Origin: Staphylococcus ratti
GTDB lineage: Bacteria > Bacillota > Bacilli > Staphylococcales > Staphylococcaceae
Reading direction: 5' to 3'
Assembly (NCBI RefSeq): GCF_020883535.1
Contig: NZ_CP086654.1
Location: forward strand, 1,984,001 to 2,048,000
Length of the DNA: 64,000 bases
The notes under the pieces are model-generated. The model was not told the DNA's origin. It saw only the letters and a program-made list of their open reading frames with translations, and ran no database searches. Each line of letters starts with the position of its first letter. Position 1 is the first letter of the stretch. Made by a program: the position numbers and the translations under genes. Shown here in pieces: positions 37,399 to 46,779 of the stretch.

Positions 37399-39769
37399 CT
37401 TGACCCCTCCGATCTCTATAGTTTAACAGTGTGTAAATACCTAGACCTGCAATAATCAAGACCAACCCTTCTGCCATCGTATCAAGGGAACGGAAATCTC
37501 CTAATATTGCGTTCACTACGTTTTTACCTCCTGATTTTTCATAAGCATCATGGTAGAACACTGAAATGGTTTCTAATGCACTCGCTTGTTGGATGATAAA
37601 AACAAATCCAACCACCGTCAGCGCAGTTAACAACGAAACTACAATCTTTACAGATTCCTTTTTCATATTAAAACTGCCACGTGGAATGTTTGGTAAGCGT
37701 GAAAAACTAACAATAAAAAGTACTGTTGTGATAGTCTCTGTCACTAATTGCGTTAGGGCTAAATCAGGCGCACGCATTAAAATGAAAAAGAGTGCTACTG
37801 CATAGCCAATCCCACCTGTTAAAATGACCATCGTTAAACGTTGACGTATAAATATCAATGCAAATCCAATGACAATTACCGTTATAAGTAATAGCACGTG
37901 AAAAACATGATAATCTGTGACATCAATTTGGTACATTTTAGGTACGCCTACACGTATTAACGCATACAAATTGATAACAAAATAAATCATCAACGTCAAA
38001 ATAAGGTAAGAATTAAGGCGATTATTCATTAATGTTCTTAAACCATAACCTGAATACTCCTCGATTGAGACATAACTATCTTGAAAAAGTTTAATACTCG
38101 ACCATTTGCTTTCTTTTAATTGCGTGAATTTAGACCAATCCACAAATAACACACCTAATAAACCTATAATCATTACCATCGCACTCATAACAAGTGGCAA
38201 GTTAAAGCCATGCCATTGCGTTAAATGAGGAGCATAAGTAGCCAATTTAGAAGATGCTACAACATTTTTAAAAGCGCCAGTTAAAATCGTCTCTCCCACA
38301 AGACTAGGGATAAAAAAGAGCACAGGTAAGCATATCGCCATTAGTACTGCAGGCATAATAAACCCTTTAGGTTCGTGAATCGATTTGTCTATTTTTAAAT
38401 TTCCAAAAAACGTTTGCTTAATCATATAACCTGAATAAATAAACGTGAAAATACTCGCGATAAAGCCTATTAATGATACTATAACCGTAAGGAAGATATT
38501 AAAGCCTTCTAATCGATAGGCATTAATCAAACCTCCAAAGAACATCTCTTTACTTATAAAGCCGTTTAGAAGCGGGACACCCGCCATCGCAAGCGACGCA
38601 AGTGTCATGACAGTCATTGTCACCGGTAATGTTTTTTTCAAGCCTCCTAAACGACGAATATCACGCATGCCAGTTTCATGATCAATGAGGCCTACACCCA
38701 TAAACAGAGCCCCTTTAAATAAAGCATGGTTCAACAAATGAAACAGTGCTGCAAACATAACATAAGCGTATGCCTCAATCACAGCAGATTCTGTCGCTGT
38801 AGCAATACCACCGCCAAGTCCGACCATAGACATAATCATACCTAGCTGACTTATTGTTGAGTACGCGAGAATCCCTTTTAAATCATATTGACGAATTGCA
38901 GTTATCGACCCGTAAATCATCGTTATTAAACCGATGCCTGTCACCATATAAATATAAAATTGACTTTGACCTAAAATCGGCGTAAACCTTAACAATAGAA
39001 AGATACCCGCCTTGACCATAGTTGCAGAATGAAGATACGCACTTACTGGTGTAGGGGCTGCCATCGCACGCGGTAACCAAAAATGAAATGGCCACTGTGC
39101 AGATTTAGTAAAAGCACCAAGTAAAAACATCGAGACAATCGGAATAAATAGAGGATGCGCGGCAATTTCACGACTTTGCGTGATTTGTTCTGTTATCGTG
39201 TTCGTGCCTGTCACGACGTAAAGCATAATAAAGCCGACAAGCATCGCCAAACCGCCAAAAACAGTAATCATAAAAGACGTAATTGCGCCACGTTGGCTTT
39301 CGCTCTTATCGTACCAATAGCTAATCAGTAAGAAAGATGAGACGCTCGTTAGCTCCCAAAAAACATACAAAATAATCGTATTATTTGCTAAAACGATACC
39401 AAGCATACTCAACATAAATAAAATGAGATACATATAAAAACGTGGTAAATCATCATGTTTGTATGATAAATATTGCGTCGCATAGAAAAAGACGGCTATC
39501 CCTATAATTGAAATCAGCAATCCGAAAAATAAACTTAATCCATCAAGCCTGAAATCTAAATTGATGTCATAAGCAGGTAACCACTGAAAAGTATATGTAA
39601 GATAGTTATGATTAAGGACGCTTGGAATGTGATAAATAAAAAATGCTGATGAGACTATCGGCGCTAGTAAGGCCACAAATCCTGGCCATTGCTTCGTATT
39701 CCACTTCACCATAACTGATAAAATCATCACCATTAGAATTAAAAATAAGAATAATCCTACAATGAACAT
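37385..39769 (-). CDS. mnhA2: Na+/H+ antiporter subunit MnhA2
   Basis: A 794-residue subunit A, homologous to NuoL with an extra C-terminal MrpA domain. Transport residues expected in this family appear in [21 protein letters not shown] near residue 134 and [30 protein letters not shown] near residue 222. The C-terminal half carries the MbhD/MbhE-like [17 protein letters not shown] region near residue 668. The length matches S. aureus MnhA2 rather than needing a separate MnhA/B split. First of the seven antiporter genes; a recombinase-like gene lies 25 bases upstream on the same strand. Confidence 0.95.
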   Translation of the reverse strand: MFIVGLFLFLILMVMILSVMVKWNTKQWPGFVALLAPIVSSAFFIYHIPSVLNHNYLTYTFQWLPAYDINLDFRLDGLSLFFGLLISIIGIAVFFYATQYLSYKHDDLPRFYMYLILFMLSMLGIVLANNTIILYVFWELTSVSSFLLISYWYDKSESQRGAITSFMITVFGGLAMLVGFIMLYVVTGTNTITEQITQSREIAAHPLFIPIVSMFLLGAFTKSAQWPFHFWLPRAMAAPTPVSAYLHSATMVKAGIFLLLRFTPILGQSQFYIYMVTGIGLITMIYGSITAIRQYDLKGILAYSTISQLGMIMSMVGLGGGIATATESAVIEAYAYVMFAALFHLLNHALFKGALFMGVGLIDHETGMRDIRRLGGLKKTLPVTMTVMTLASLAMAGVPLLNGFISKEMFFGGLINAYRLEGFNIFLTVIVSLIGFIASIFTFIYSGYMIKQTFFGNLKIDKSIHEPKGFIMPAVLMAICLPVLFFIPSLVGETILTGAFKNVVASSKLATYAPHLTQWHGFNLPLVMSAMVMIIGLLGVLFVDWSKFTQLKESKWSSIKLFQDSYVSIEEYSGYGLRTLMNNRLNSYLILTLMIYFVINLYALIRVGVPKMYQIDVTDYHVFHVLLLITVIVIGFALIFIRQRLTMVILTGGIGYAVALFFILMRAPDLALTQLVTETITTVLFIVSFSRLPNIPRGSFNMKKESVKIVVSLLTALTVVGFVFIIQQASALETISVFYHDAYEKSGGKNVVNAILGDFRSLDTMAEGLVLIIAGLGIYTLLNYRDRRGQDERE

Positions 39770-39794
39770 GCTCCGTCCCCCTTTATGAATAGCG

Positions 39795-40346
39795 TTATAA
39801 GTTCAAGGCAATTGTAGTGTTAATTTCTTTTTTCGTAATACCAATAAATTTCATCGTTTCGTAGGACGTTTGATGTCCTAAATACTTTTGAATAATTGAA
39901 ATCGATACTCCTGAACGATACGTATGGTATGCGAATGTTTTGCGCAATGTCGTTAACCCAATATGTTCGATACCTACTTTAGTAGCCGCTGCATTAATAA
40001 TACGATACGCTTGTTGGCGACTTAATCCTTTTTTTGTACGCTTAGATTGAAATAACAAATCCCCATGATTTAATCTTTCTTCATTAATGTACCACTTTAA
40101 CTCTTCTCTTAACTTTTCTGGTAAAATGACACGAATTTCTTGTGAGGGAGACGTTACCCAAATGTGTACTACTTCATTATGATGATTAAAAACATCTTCG
40201 ACGCATAAGTTAAGTAACTCATTTAATTTAATACCTGTATGAATTGCGAATTTAAACAACAAATAATCTCTCATAGATTGGCTTTGTAAAAACACATACA
40301 TTTTATGAATATCAGTTTTATCTCTTATTGGATCTACAAAGTTCAC
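39795..40346 (-). CDS. Tyrosine-recombinase-like protein lacking catalytic residues
   Basis: A 183-residue protein matching only the catalytic domain of phage-type integrases; the usual SAM-like N-terminal domain is absent. Aligned by eye, catalytic Arg I is Lys40 (TGIKLNELL for TGLRxSEL), the His of HxLR is Thr132 (TTLRKTF), and the nucleophile Tyr is Phe167 (nine residues after LGHQ). Arg135 and His158 remain. It is therefore unlikely to cut DNA but may still bind it. It lies 25 bases upstream of mnhA2 on the same strand and could be co-transcribed. A similar gene sits at this place in S. aureus as I recall. Confidence 0.8.
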   Translation of the reverse strand: MNFVDPIRDKTDIHKMYVFLQSQSMRDYLLFKFAIHTGIKLNELLNLCVEDVFNHHNEVVHIWVTSPSQEIRVILPEKLREELKWYINEERLNHGDLLFQSKRTKKGLSRQQAYRIINAAATKVGIEHIGLTTLRKTFAYHTYRSGVSISIIQKYLGHQTSYETMKFIGITKKEINTTIALNL

Positions 40347-40489
40347 CTGTTACACCTCATTTAATGTTTCTTATACAATGATATAATATATTTTTGTAAC
40401 ATGAAAGAGTTATGTTCAAATTTTTCAAAAAAGTTTTGACCTTTTTTCTATTTGAAAACGATATATAAAGTGAAAGGAGGTCAGATATT

Positions 40490-40693
40490 ATGAACAATTC
40501 AAATCTTACACTTATTCTGACACAGACGCTTTTATCTCCGGAGGGCAAGCCAACTAAATCCACTCGCCGTTTTAATCACATCAAATCCACAGCGACACCT
40601 CAAGAATTATTGTCATTTGCCAAAGCGATAGAAGCTTTATCAGGTGAGCATTATGACATGATCGAAACTGTTAAAACCGAACAAATTGGATAA
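40490..40693 (+). CDS. DUF1659 domain protein
   Basis: A 67-residue cytosolic protein of the DUF1659 family. The pattern is a beta-strand pair (NLTLILTQTLL), GKPTKSTRRFNHIKSTATPQELLSFAKAIEAL, then a strand with conserved Y and V. Function unknown. The ATG follows AAAGGAGGTC, a strong site. It is nearly always paired with a DUF2922 gene, as here. Divergent from the recombinase-like gene across 143 bases. Confidence 0.85.
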   Translation: MNNSNLTLILTQTLLSPEGKPTKSTRRFNHIKSTATPQELLSFAKAIEALSGEHYDMIETVKTEQIG

Positions 40694-40709
40694 ACAAGGA
40701 GGCACAATC

Positions 40710-40925
40710 ATGAAAACTAAAACACTCGAGATCACATTTGAAAATGCATTACAAAAGCCGGTTAAATTTCAACTTACTAACTTAGCTACAACCATCACAC
40801 GAGAATTAGTCGAAATACAGGCAGAAAAAATATTAAAATTAAATGTTTTATCTCATAACGGTATTCCCGTAACTAAAGTTAAATCTGCTCAAATTATTGA
40901 TCGAACAGTTACTGTATTGTTCTAG
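40710..40925 (+). CDS. DUF2922 domain protein
   Basis: A 71-residue protein of the DUF2922 family: KTLEITFENALQKPVKFQL, central helix AEKILKLNVL, and a closing beta hairpin KVKSAQIIDRTVTVLF. Function unknown. Start at the ATG at 40710, after AAGGAGGCAC; the frame opens at 40686 in the end of the DUF1659 gene. It lies 16 bases after that gene and is followed at once by a terminator, so the pair is a complete operon. Confidence 0.85.
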   Translation: MKTKTLEITFENALQKPVKFQLTNLATTITRELVEIQAEKILKLNVLSHNGIPVTKVKSAQIIDRTVTVLF

Positions 40926-40932
40926 TCAAACT

Positions 40933-40971
40933 AAAAGCTGAGACATTGCTTACAACTGTCTCAGCTTTTTG
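40933..40971 (+). terminator. Terminator of the DUF1659-DUF2922 pair
   Basis: AAAAGCTGAGACA pairs with TGTCTCAGCTTTTT across an 11-base loop. Confidence 0.9.
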
Positions 40972-41037
40972 CATACGTCGTTTATTCAATTACATTGACG
41001 CTGATATACTTCAATAGTCGTTACTACGCCCGCTTAT

Positions 41038-41280
41038 TTATTCACTATCTATGCTGTCTTTTAAAACGCGTACTTTTTCACCATAAAATATTTTAAAAGG
41101 CTCCACTTTCATACATAAGACATAGTCCTCATATACTTCGCATATCCGTGCCAATATCGTATGTGGTGGCTTAACGCTTAACACTTCAACATACCCATCT
41201 TTTTTAAACGTACAACATTCATCAGTATTCACTAAAAACATGCCATCATTAATGAGTCTCACAACTTCATGATTACACAA
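41038..41280 (-). CDS. Small hypothetical protein
   Basis: I do not recognise this 80-residue protein. It has an N-terminal CNHEVVRLINDGMFLVN, a double Cys (ECC, residues 21-23), then alternating strands (GYVEVLSVKPPHTILARICEV, YEDYVLCMKVEPFKIFYG) that suggest a small beta-rich fold. The start is TTG, with a weak GGTGA site. No helix for membrane insertion is present. Codon use and residue pattern look coding. It faces the DUF2922 terminator, so it is a separate unit. Confidence 0.5.
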   Translation of the reverse strand: MCNHEVVRLINDGMFLVNTDECCTFKKDGYVEVLSVKPPHTILARICEVYEDYVLCMKVEPFKIFYGEKVRVLKDSIDSE

Positions 41281-41478
41281 ATGAATTCACCACGCTCCCG
41301 TTATTTCGATATCATCATACTAAATTTATAAAGAACTATGTTTCGTTTAAATTAAAATTATTTAAACTTTTACATAGACTTAATAACTTTTAATCGTAGG
41401 AGATAGCAGCATCCCCTTCTCATTCCTCCAAGCATCTTATGCGATTTTTTTGTATAATGAAACACAAAGGAGGGCTTT

Positions 41479-42408
41479 ATGATTGTAATCTTAATATTAC
41501 TCACCCTAGTGGCAGGTGCTGTCATTCCTTTACAAACGTCGATTAATGCTCGTCTAAGTCAATTTACACATTCCTCTTTTTATGCATCGACATTGTCATT
41601 TTTTGTTGGCACTTGCACATTAGCAATCATTATTTTGTTGATTGCACCGCATTACTTCACTTTACATACTTGGCAACAATTTCAATTTGATTATCATTGG
41701 CTCATTGGCGGGTTAATGGGCGTTATTTTTTTAACAGGAAATTTAATTTTATTACCACGTATCGGTGCTTCACTCACTGTTGTCACTACCCTTTCAGGAC
41801 AATTATTGATGAGCGTCATGATTGATACTTTTGGTTGGTTTCATATTCCTATTCAGCCCCTAAATATTTATAAAGCCATCGGAGTGGTAATTCTTGCTGT
41901 AGGCATTGGTTTTATGAACTATCATACGTCGTCAAAATCATCACAAGGTCAGCGTCCAAAACCACTATGGCTTATGACAGGTGTTTTATTTGGATTTGCA
42001 CCACCGATACAAACCGCAATTAATAGCAGCTTAGGTCAAATGACACATTCCCCATTGTTTGCTGCACTGATTTCTTTTTCTGTCGGTACACTTACATTAT
42101 TTATAATCACATGTGTTTTTCACCGCCGCTTTTCGATTGTTAACAATCATGAAAAATTTGGCGCTTTGCGTTGGTGGTACTTTATTGGAGGTGCCCTTGG
42201 TGCTTTGTTTGTCACAACGAATATTATAGTTGCACCACTGCTAGGAATCACACTAACACTTATCATTATTATGTTAGGTCAAATTATTATGGGCTTATGC
42301 ATTGATCATTTTGGCTGGATGGGGATTCCGAAACAAACTATACAACGAAATCGAATACTGGGCTTAATATGTATTGTCATCGCCATCATTATCATCCAAT
42401 TCAATTAA
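41479..42408 (+). CDS. Tandem DUF606 (YdcZ-like) DMT-family transporter
   Basis: A 309-residue membrane protein with about ten helices formed by two copies of the DUF606 unit: residues 1-150 (AVIPLQTSINARLSQFTHSSFYASTLSFFVG) and 165-309 (FAPPIQTAINSSLGQMTHSPLFAALISFSVG). Single-unit DUF606 proteins often come as gene pairs, so this is a fused, antiparallel-style dimer. Substrate unknown. ATG at 41479 follows AAAGGAGGGC. Confidence 0.83.
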   Translation: MIVILILLTLVAGAVIPLQTSINARLSQFTHSSFYASTLSFFVGTCTLAIIILLIAPHYFTLHTWQQFQFDYHWLIGGLMGVIFLTGNLILLPRIGASLTVVTTLSGQLLMSVMIDTFGWFHIPIQPLNIYKAIGVVILAVGIGFMNYHTSSKSSQGQRPKPLWLMTGVLFGFAPPIQTAINSSLGQMTHSPLFAALISFSVGTLTLFIITCVFHRRFSIVNNHEKFGALRWWYFIGGALGALFVTTNIIVAPLLGITLTLIIIMLGQIIMGLCIDHFGWMGIPKQTIQRNRILGLICIVIAIIIIQFN

Positions 42409-42723
42409 CCAACTTCATACCATTTTCATCTCGAGGTTGGGAGATAGCACAATGATTTAGCATGCATCACCGTTCTCCCAACTTCAAGATACTATTATTC
42501 TCCCTAACTTACACACTTTCTTCCCAATTTCAAACACGATCCAAAGAAATAATGACACTTTATACTAATTATTAAAAAAATGGTGTCAAAATCAAGATTT
42601 TTTTCATTTTTTCACGCCCTAAATTTAATTACTTTTACTTTTTTGTTTACATCGACTATAAGCTTGTTGCAGCAAAATGTTATTTAAGTATAATATTTAT
42701 CAAAATGATTTTGAGGTGAATAT
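42409..42723. other. Intergenic region with long inverted repeat
   Basis: 315 bases. GTTGGGAGA (42436-42444) pairs with TCTCCCAAC (42474-42482) as the stem of a long hairpin after the transporter gene; no T run follows, so it is a poor terminator. Two further TTCTCCC/TTCCCA copies follow. The right part is AT-rich and should hold the adaptor gene's promoter. Confidence 0.5.
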
Positions 42724-43638
42724 ATGAAAAAGTCTTTTGTCGTCTTTATTTCATCAAGTATTGTTCTATTAATCATTATTTTAAGTGTCACTATTTACTT
42801 AGTTATCCAACTAAATCGCTCAGATATAAATACGACAACTGCCGCTTTAACTCCGTCTCCTTCATTGAAAGGTATTGTGCAATCTGACTATAACTATATT
42901 TTAAAATTCGATCCTAATTTAGGTTATATCCAAGATTTTCACGTTAAAGATAACGACAAGGTGGCTATTGAAACACCATTATTTACGTATTACAATCCTT
43001 CTAAAGTCCCTAAAATCAACGCTTTAAATGCATTATTAGCTACAAAACTTTCTCCCGAGCAAACTTATCAACTTAATAGAGAAATATTAAAATATAAAGC
43101 AGACATGTATCATACTGTTCAATCTCCTATTAAAGGAATCGTGCGTTTGCATGAATCTGTTCCAGATCATAATAAAGAAAAAATTTTAGAAATAACTTCT
43201 GAAGAACAACATATTCTAGTTAAAGTTCCAGAAAATTTATATACAAAATTTAAAAAAACACAAACTGTTACACTTCGCTCACCGTTCGATAATAAAACTG
43301 CCAAAGGTACTGTTATATCAAGGTATTCCACACCTGTGGAGCCTCCAAATATCGATCGAAAATCCTTCTATTTTGTAAAGATAAAAACCACTAAAAATCA
43401 TCCTTTAGGTACACATTTTGACATTCATTTTTCAGAACCATTACTCATTTTACCAAGTGATATATTGCTAGAAGAAAATTCCGTGTTGATTTATAAGAAT
43501 GGTAAATTGATTAAACGTATAATAAGTTATGATAAAATAAATGAGCAACTTATAATTAAAGATGGAATATTTGTTGGGGAGAAAGTCGTACAATATCCAA
43601 ATGAGCAAAAGTTAAAAATCACTGCATTAGAAAAATAA
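42724..43638 (+). CDS. HlyD-like (biotinyl-lipoyl) membrane adaptor, orphan
   Basis: A 304-residue protein with one N-terminal membrane helix (about 5-30) and an extracellular part that looks like an efflux membrane-fusion protein: a lipoyl-like half (GYIQDFHVKDNDKVAIETPLFTYYN), a very short alpha hairpin (about 95-135), the second lipoyl half (SPIKGIVRLHESV), then beta-barrel strands. No ABC ATPase or permease lies next to it, unusual for such adaptors. ATG follows TTGAGGTG. It sits upstream of sarA on the same strand. Confidence 0.65.
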   Translation: MKKSFVVFISSSIVLLIIILSVTIYLVIQLNRSDINTTTAALTPSPSLKGIVQSDYNYILKFDPNLGYIQDFHVKDNDKVAIETPLFTYYNPSKVPKINALNALLATKLSPEQTYQLNREILKYKADMYHTVQSPIKGIVRLHESVPDHNKEKILEITSEEQHILVKVPENLYTKFKKTQTVTLRSPFDNKTAKGTVISRYSTPVEPPNIDRKSFYFVKIKTTKNHPLGTHFDIHFSEPLLILPSDILLEENSVLIYKNGKLIKRIISYDKINEQLIIKDGIFVGEKVVQYPNEQKLKITALEK

Positions 43639-43957
43639 GTTTGTCTATAACACTTTAAAATTCAGCTTCAACGTAGGCAGATCGCCATATGAATGTGTGT
43701 AATTGTAAATTTTTATACAAACTTTTGTATCTTTCAGCGTACGATTAAGCCTTCTTGGTTTACAATCTAAAATGAGTTAGTTATAATTACAATCTAATTG
43801 CACTTAAATCAATTCACAAGTAATAATATCATTAACTTTTTATAAGAAGGTTCAGATATTTCATTTGCGATTCATAAGCAAAGGATTTTCATTAGTATGT
43901 TTTCCAAGGCATTTTTAAAAGATAATCCAAGGGCAATTAAAACGGGAGGTTAGGAAA
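43639..43957 (+). promoter_or_regulatory. sarA promoter region
   Basis: 319 bases. A good promoter has -35 TTTACA (43759-43764), a 17-base spacer and -10 TATAAT (43782-43787), giving a leader of about 165 bases, comparable with sarA P1 of S. aureus. I could not place a convincing sigma-B (P3-like) promoter. The leader is AT-rich with no reading frame. Confidence 0.65.
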
Positions 43958-44329
43958 ATGGCTGTTACAAGAGTCAAAGATTGTTTCGAATTATTATCAA
44001 TGGTTACGTATGCAGATAGATTAAAAAGCGTAATCAAAAAAGAATTCAAAATTAGTTTTGAGGAATTTGCTGTATTAACGCACCTTAGTTATCGCATTGA
44101 AGATGAATATTACCTTAAAGATATCATTAACAACTTAAACTACAAGCAACCACAAGTCGTTAAGGCTGTTAAAAATTTATCTCAAGAAGGTTATTTCAAT
44201 AAACGTCGTAACGAACAGGATGAGCGTACTGTTCTTATTTTAGTTAACGACGAGCAACGTAAAAAAATTGATGAATTATTAAGCCGTGTTAACGAAACAA
44301 TTAAAAATACTGACATTAAACCGCAATAA
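43958..44329 (+). CDS. sarA: Staphylococcal accessory regulator SarA
   Basis: A 123-residue winged-helix global regulator. [63 protein letters not shown] and [15 protein letters not shown] match S. aureus SarA almost throughout; the conserved Cys9 (residue 9) and the DER motif (wing, near residue 88) are present. It binds AT-rich DNA as a dimer and controls virulence, biofilm and agr. ATG at 43958 follows GGGAGGTTAGGA. Monocistronic with its own terminator. Confidence 0.97.
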   Translation: MAVTRVKDCFELLSMVTYADRLKSVIKKEFKISFEEFAVLTHLSYRIEDEYYLKDIINNLNYKQPQVVKAVKNLSQEGYFNKRRNEQDERTVLILVNDEQRKKIDELLSRVNETIKNTDIKPQ

Positions 44330-44333
44330 CCAA

Positions 44334-44377
44334 AAAAGTACCACTTCATCTTACCGATGTGAAGTGGTACTTTTTAT
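44334..44377 (+). terminator. Terminator of sarA
   Basis: AAAAAGTACCACTTCA pairs with TGAAGTGGTACTTTTT across an 11-base loop. Confidence 0.9.
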
Positions 44378-44482
44378 ATTTCGAATATGCATTGTCCATT
44401 TCGCTTTAACTTTAAATGTGGTGAAATCGGAGTAAGCGCTTTGCAACACAGCACCTATAAATAGGCACAACATGTAGCTCTT

Positions 44483-45199
44483 TTATACTTGTTTTTTTGA
44501 AGAAAGCTCAATAGTATAAAAGATAATAAGCACTAATATCATCACCCAAATTGCAATTGAAATGAGTTGTGCAGCTTGGGCGTCAGGAATCAAAATATCT
44601 ATCGTTTTTTGAAGTAATAATAACCCTATCCCTGTATATTCCAGACGTTTACGATAAAGCCCCCAAAAAGTGAAAAAGAAGCCAAATATGGCAATAATCA
44701 TGTGTGTGAGTTTCGTTACGATATGAATACCTAATGTAATATCAAATGTATTCATGCCAATTAATACTATCGCAACGATTGCTAATATACCACCTATATA
44801 ACTTTCTAAGCGATTTTGATAAAGGTAGCTTTTTCGCATAATGCGAGAATAGATAGTAACAGAAATCGGAAATAATATAATAATGTATAAAATTGATAAT
44901 CCTGTTGCTGCTCCAAAAGAAACGAGTTGTTTATCGTACAAATACGATATTAAAATAAAGTTAATGATAAAAAATACTACTGGATTAAATTGTAAAGTAA
45001 ACAAATTCTTTTGAATAGTAAGTATAATTTCAGCTGTCGATTTTTGTCTGTATTCAATATAATCAACGCCTTGTTTTTCTGATTTTTGTATATCTTTTCT
45101 CAAATTTTCTTTTACATCATCGATTAATGTCGTAGTAATCCCTTTATGTGTGAGATAATCTTCAACATTATCGATTAAAGTACGATCATTGGGTCTCAT
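44483..45199 (-). CDS. Hypothetical polytopic membrane protein
   Basis: A 238-residue protein I do not recognise. Residues 1-70 are charged and helical (VEDYLTHKGITTTLIDDVKENLRKDI), resembling the short regulatory N-termini of DUF1129/HAAS-type proteins; six or seven helices follow. The tail is SSKKQV. I start at the ATG at 45199 after AAGGTGGAG; the frame opens with GTG at 45211 inside that site. It is convergent with sarA. Confidence 0.7.
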   Translation of the reverse strand: MRPNDRTLIDNVEDYLTHKGITTTLIDDVKENLRKDIQKSEKQGVDYIEYRQKSTAEIILTIQKNLFTLQFNPVVFFIINFILISYLYDKQLVSFGAATGLSILYIIILFPISVTIYSRIMRKSYLYQNRLESYIGGILAIVAIVLIGMNTFDITLGIHIVTKLTHMIIAIFGFFFTFWGLYRKRLEYTGIGLLLLQKTIDILIPDAQAAQLISIAIWVMILVLIIFYTIELSSKKQV

Positions 45200-45281
45200 A
45201 ATTTTCTCCACCTTATCTGTGGCTATCTTATACCGAAATGCACAAGATGTAAACCATAAATCTACATGTAGTCGCGTATAA

Positions 45282-45346
45282 AATAAGAGGGGCTAAGATA
45301 CCGAAATCTTTTTCTTTAACTTAAGATTTCAATATCTCGCCCCTCT
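45282..45346 (-). terminator. Terminator of the secreted-protein gene
   Basis: AAGAGGGG pairs with CCCCTCTT around an inner GAAATC/GATTTC hairpin; on the minus strand it continues into ATTTTATAC. It may act in both directions. Confidence 0.75.
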
Positions 45347-45378
45347 TCTCTATTCTGTTGTACTCGGTTTAGGCGATG

Positions 45379-45885
45379 CTAACCTTCCAAATCAATACGA
45401 TATAATTTGATGTTTTTGTCTTTAGGTGACTTAGACGCAAATTGATATGAGCGTTTCCCATCAATAATAAAGCCACTGTTGCCAGTTACTTTATTATAAT
45501 GTTCACGTGTAATAGCCTTATCACTTACATTTTTTTTCACTTCTTTGTAAGACGGGCCATTTGCTTTGTTATAACTCATAGAAATACGTGTCACTTTAGC
45601 ATTTTCCTTTTCTGAATCAGCCGTTACAATCATCATACCTTTTTCTGTATGATATTCATAATATTGCTCCGTGCCTGCTCCAGCTTGCGTATGAATGCCT
45701 TTACCTTTGTCACGAATCACGTCCGCCATATTTTGACCGATTTTAACACCTTCAATGGTTTGATCGCCTTGTTGTAATGCTTTAACAGATTGAATGGTGT
45801 TACCTTCCATCGCAGACGCAGATCCTGCTACAACACCTGACAATGTTAAACCAGTAATAAGTACAGCACTGACGAGTTTTTTCAT
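45379..45885 (-). CDS. Secreted protein of unknown function
   Basis: A 168-residue exported protein. The signal peptide is MKKLVSAVLITGLTLSGVVAG with cleavage near SASA-M. The mature part (about 143 residues) has TIEGVKIGQNMADVIRDKGKG, a MIVTADSEKENAKVTRISMSY core and a closing YQFASKSPKDKNIKLYRIDL, a mixed alpha/beta layout like small PepSY/BLIP-type domains. No catalytic motif or wall-anchor signal. The start is the ATG at 45885; GTG at 45894 is too close to AAGGAG. Function unknown. Confidence 0.78.
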   Translation of the reverse strand: MKKLVSAVLITGLTLSGVVAGSASAMEGNTIQSVKALQQGDQTIEGVKIGQNMADVIRDKGKGIHTQAGAGTEQYYEYHTEKGMMIVTADSEKENAKVTRISMSYNKANGPSYKEVKKNVSDKAITREHYNKVTGNSGFIIDGKRSYQFASKSPKDKNIKLYRIDLEG

Positions 45886-45978
45886 AAAGCACACGCTCCT
45901 TTTTTCACTCTTTCGATTCTGTGCTCATTACTAGTATACCTCAAATGACATTATATTAACAGTTATATTACAAAAAGA

Positions 45979-46779
45979 TTACACAGAGGCAGTTTTAGCG
46001 CTTTTCTCTGTAAATGTTTTGAGTGTTTTTAAGAAGCGTTCTTTTTCTTCAACAAAAGGATATACTCCTGACTTCTTAAAAATAAGAAACTCAGAATCTT
46101 TAATTAAATCCGCAACATCTTTAGATTCAATAGGTGTCACGCGTTCATTTGCATCGCCTGCAATAACAAGCGTACGTTTATTTACTTGCATGAGGAGGTC
46201 TTTAATATCCTTATTTTGAAAAGAACTATCCACCGCGCGTTGCTCGTAGTCTGTAAGTAATTCTGCTGAATTATCAACACCCTTTAAAAACTTACGCACC
46301 TTGCTTTTAGCATAATATAAATGTTTTTCAAAAAATTGCTCTTGATCTGCTTTATCCCACGTACGCACTTTTTCTGCATATTTTAAAAACAAACGTTCTT
46401 TAGGTAACATATCGTTACTTGCAGTTGGATTAATTAATACGAGCTCTGTCACTTTATCTGGAAAACGTACGGCTAAATCCATCGCAATAGAACTTCCAAG
46501 CTCGTTAGCGATAATCAAACTTGATTTAAGATAAAGAAAATCCATAAGCTCACTAATATCTTGCGCATAGTCTTCGAAATCTATGCGTAATGGTTTATCT
46601 GAGTAGCCATGACCTCTTAAGTCTATAAGAATAACTTGATAATGGCGTGACAAACGTTTTGCAACGTCTTCAAAAACCGTATGGTTCATATGAATAGTAT
46701 GAATCATAATAATGGGTTTACCGTGTCCCATTGAGCGATAGTTCAAAGCTGTACCGTCTGTTGTTCGGAATAATTTCAT
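45979..46779 (-). CDS. Alpha/beta hydrolase fold protein with altered catalytic residues
   Basis: A 266-residue cytosolic alpha/beta-hydrolase fold (LIDLRGHGYSDKP near residue 51, ELVLINPTASN near residue 112). The nucleophile elbow reads IIANELGSS, so Glu93 replaces the usual Ser of GxSxG; the acid Asp survives in VIAGDANERV, while the expected His near the end is missing (GVYPFVEEKERF for GHxPxxExP). It is probably not a standard esterase and may be a binding protein or use other chemistry. Its start overlaps the stop of the upstream HAD gene by one base, so the two are coupled. Confidence 0.8.
   Translation of the reverse strand: MKLFRTTDGTALNYRSMGHGKPIIMIHTIHMNHTVFEDVAKRLSRHYQVILIDLRGHGYSDKPLRIDFEDYAQDISELMDFLYLKSSLIIANELGSSIAMDLAVRFPDKVTELVLINPTASNDMLPKERLFLKYAEKVRTWDKADQEQFFEKHLYYAKSKVRKFLKGVDNSAELLTDYEQRAVDSSFQNKDIKDLLMQVNKRTLVIAGDANERVTPIESKDVADLIKDSEFLIFKKSGVYPFVEEKERFLKTLKTFTEKSAKTASV

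Noticed and set aside
39795..40346. Integrase as evidence of a prophage or island
   Set aside because: No attachment-site repeats, phage genes or composition shift nearby; the protein lacks catalytic residues and lies against a core operon.
42436..42482. Hairpin after the DUF606 transporter as a terminator
   Set aside because: The stem is good but no T run follows on either strand, so it is listed only as an inverted repeat.
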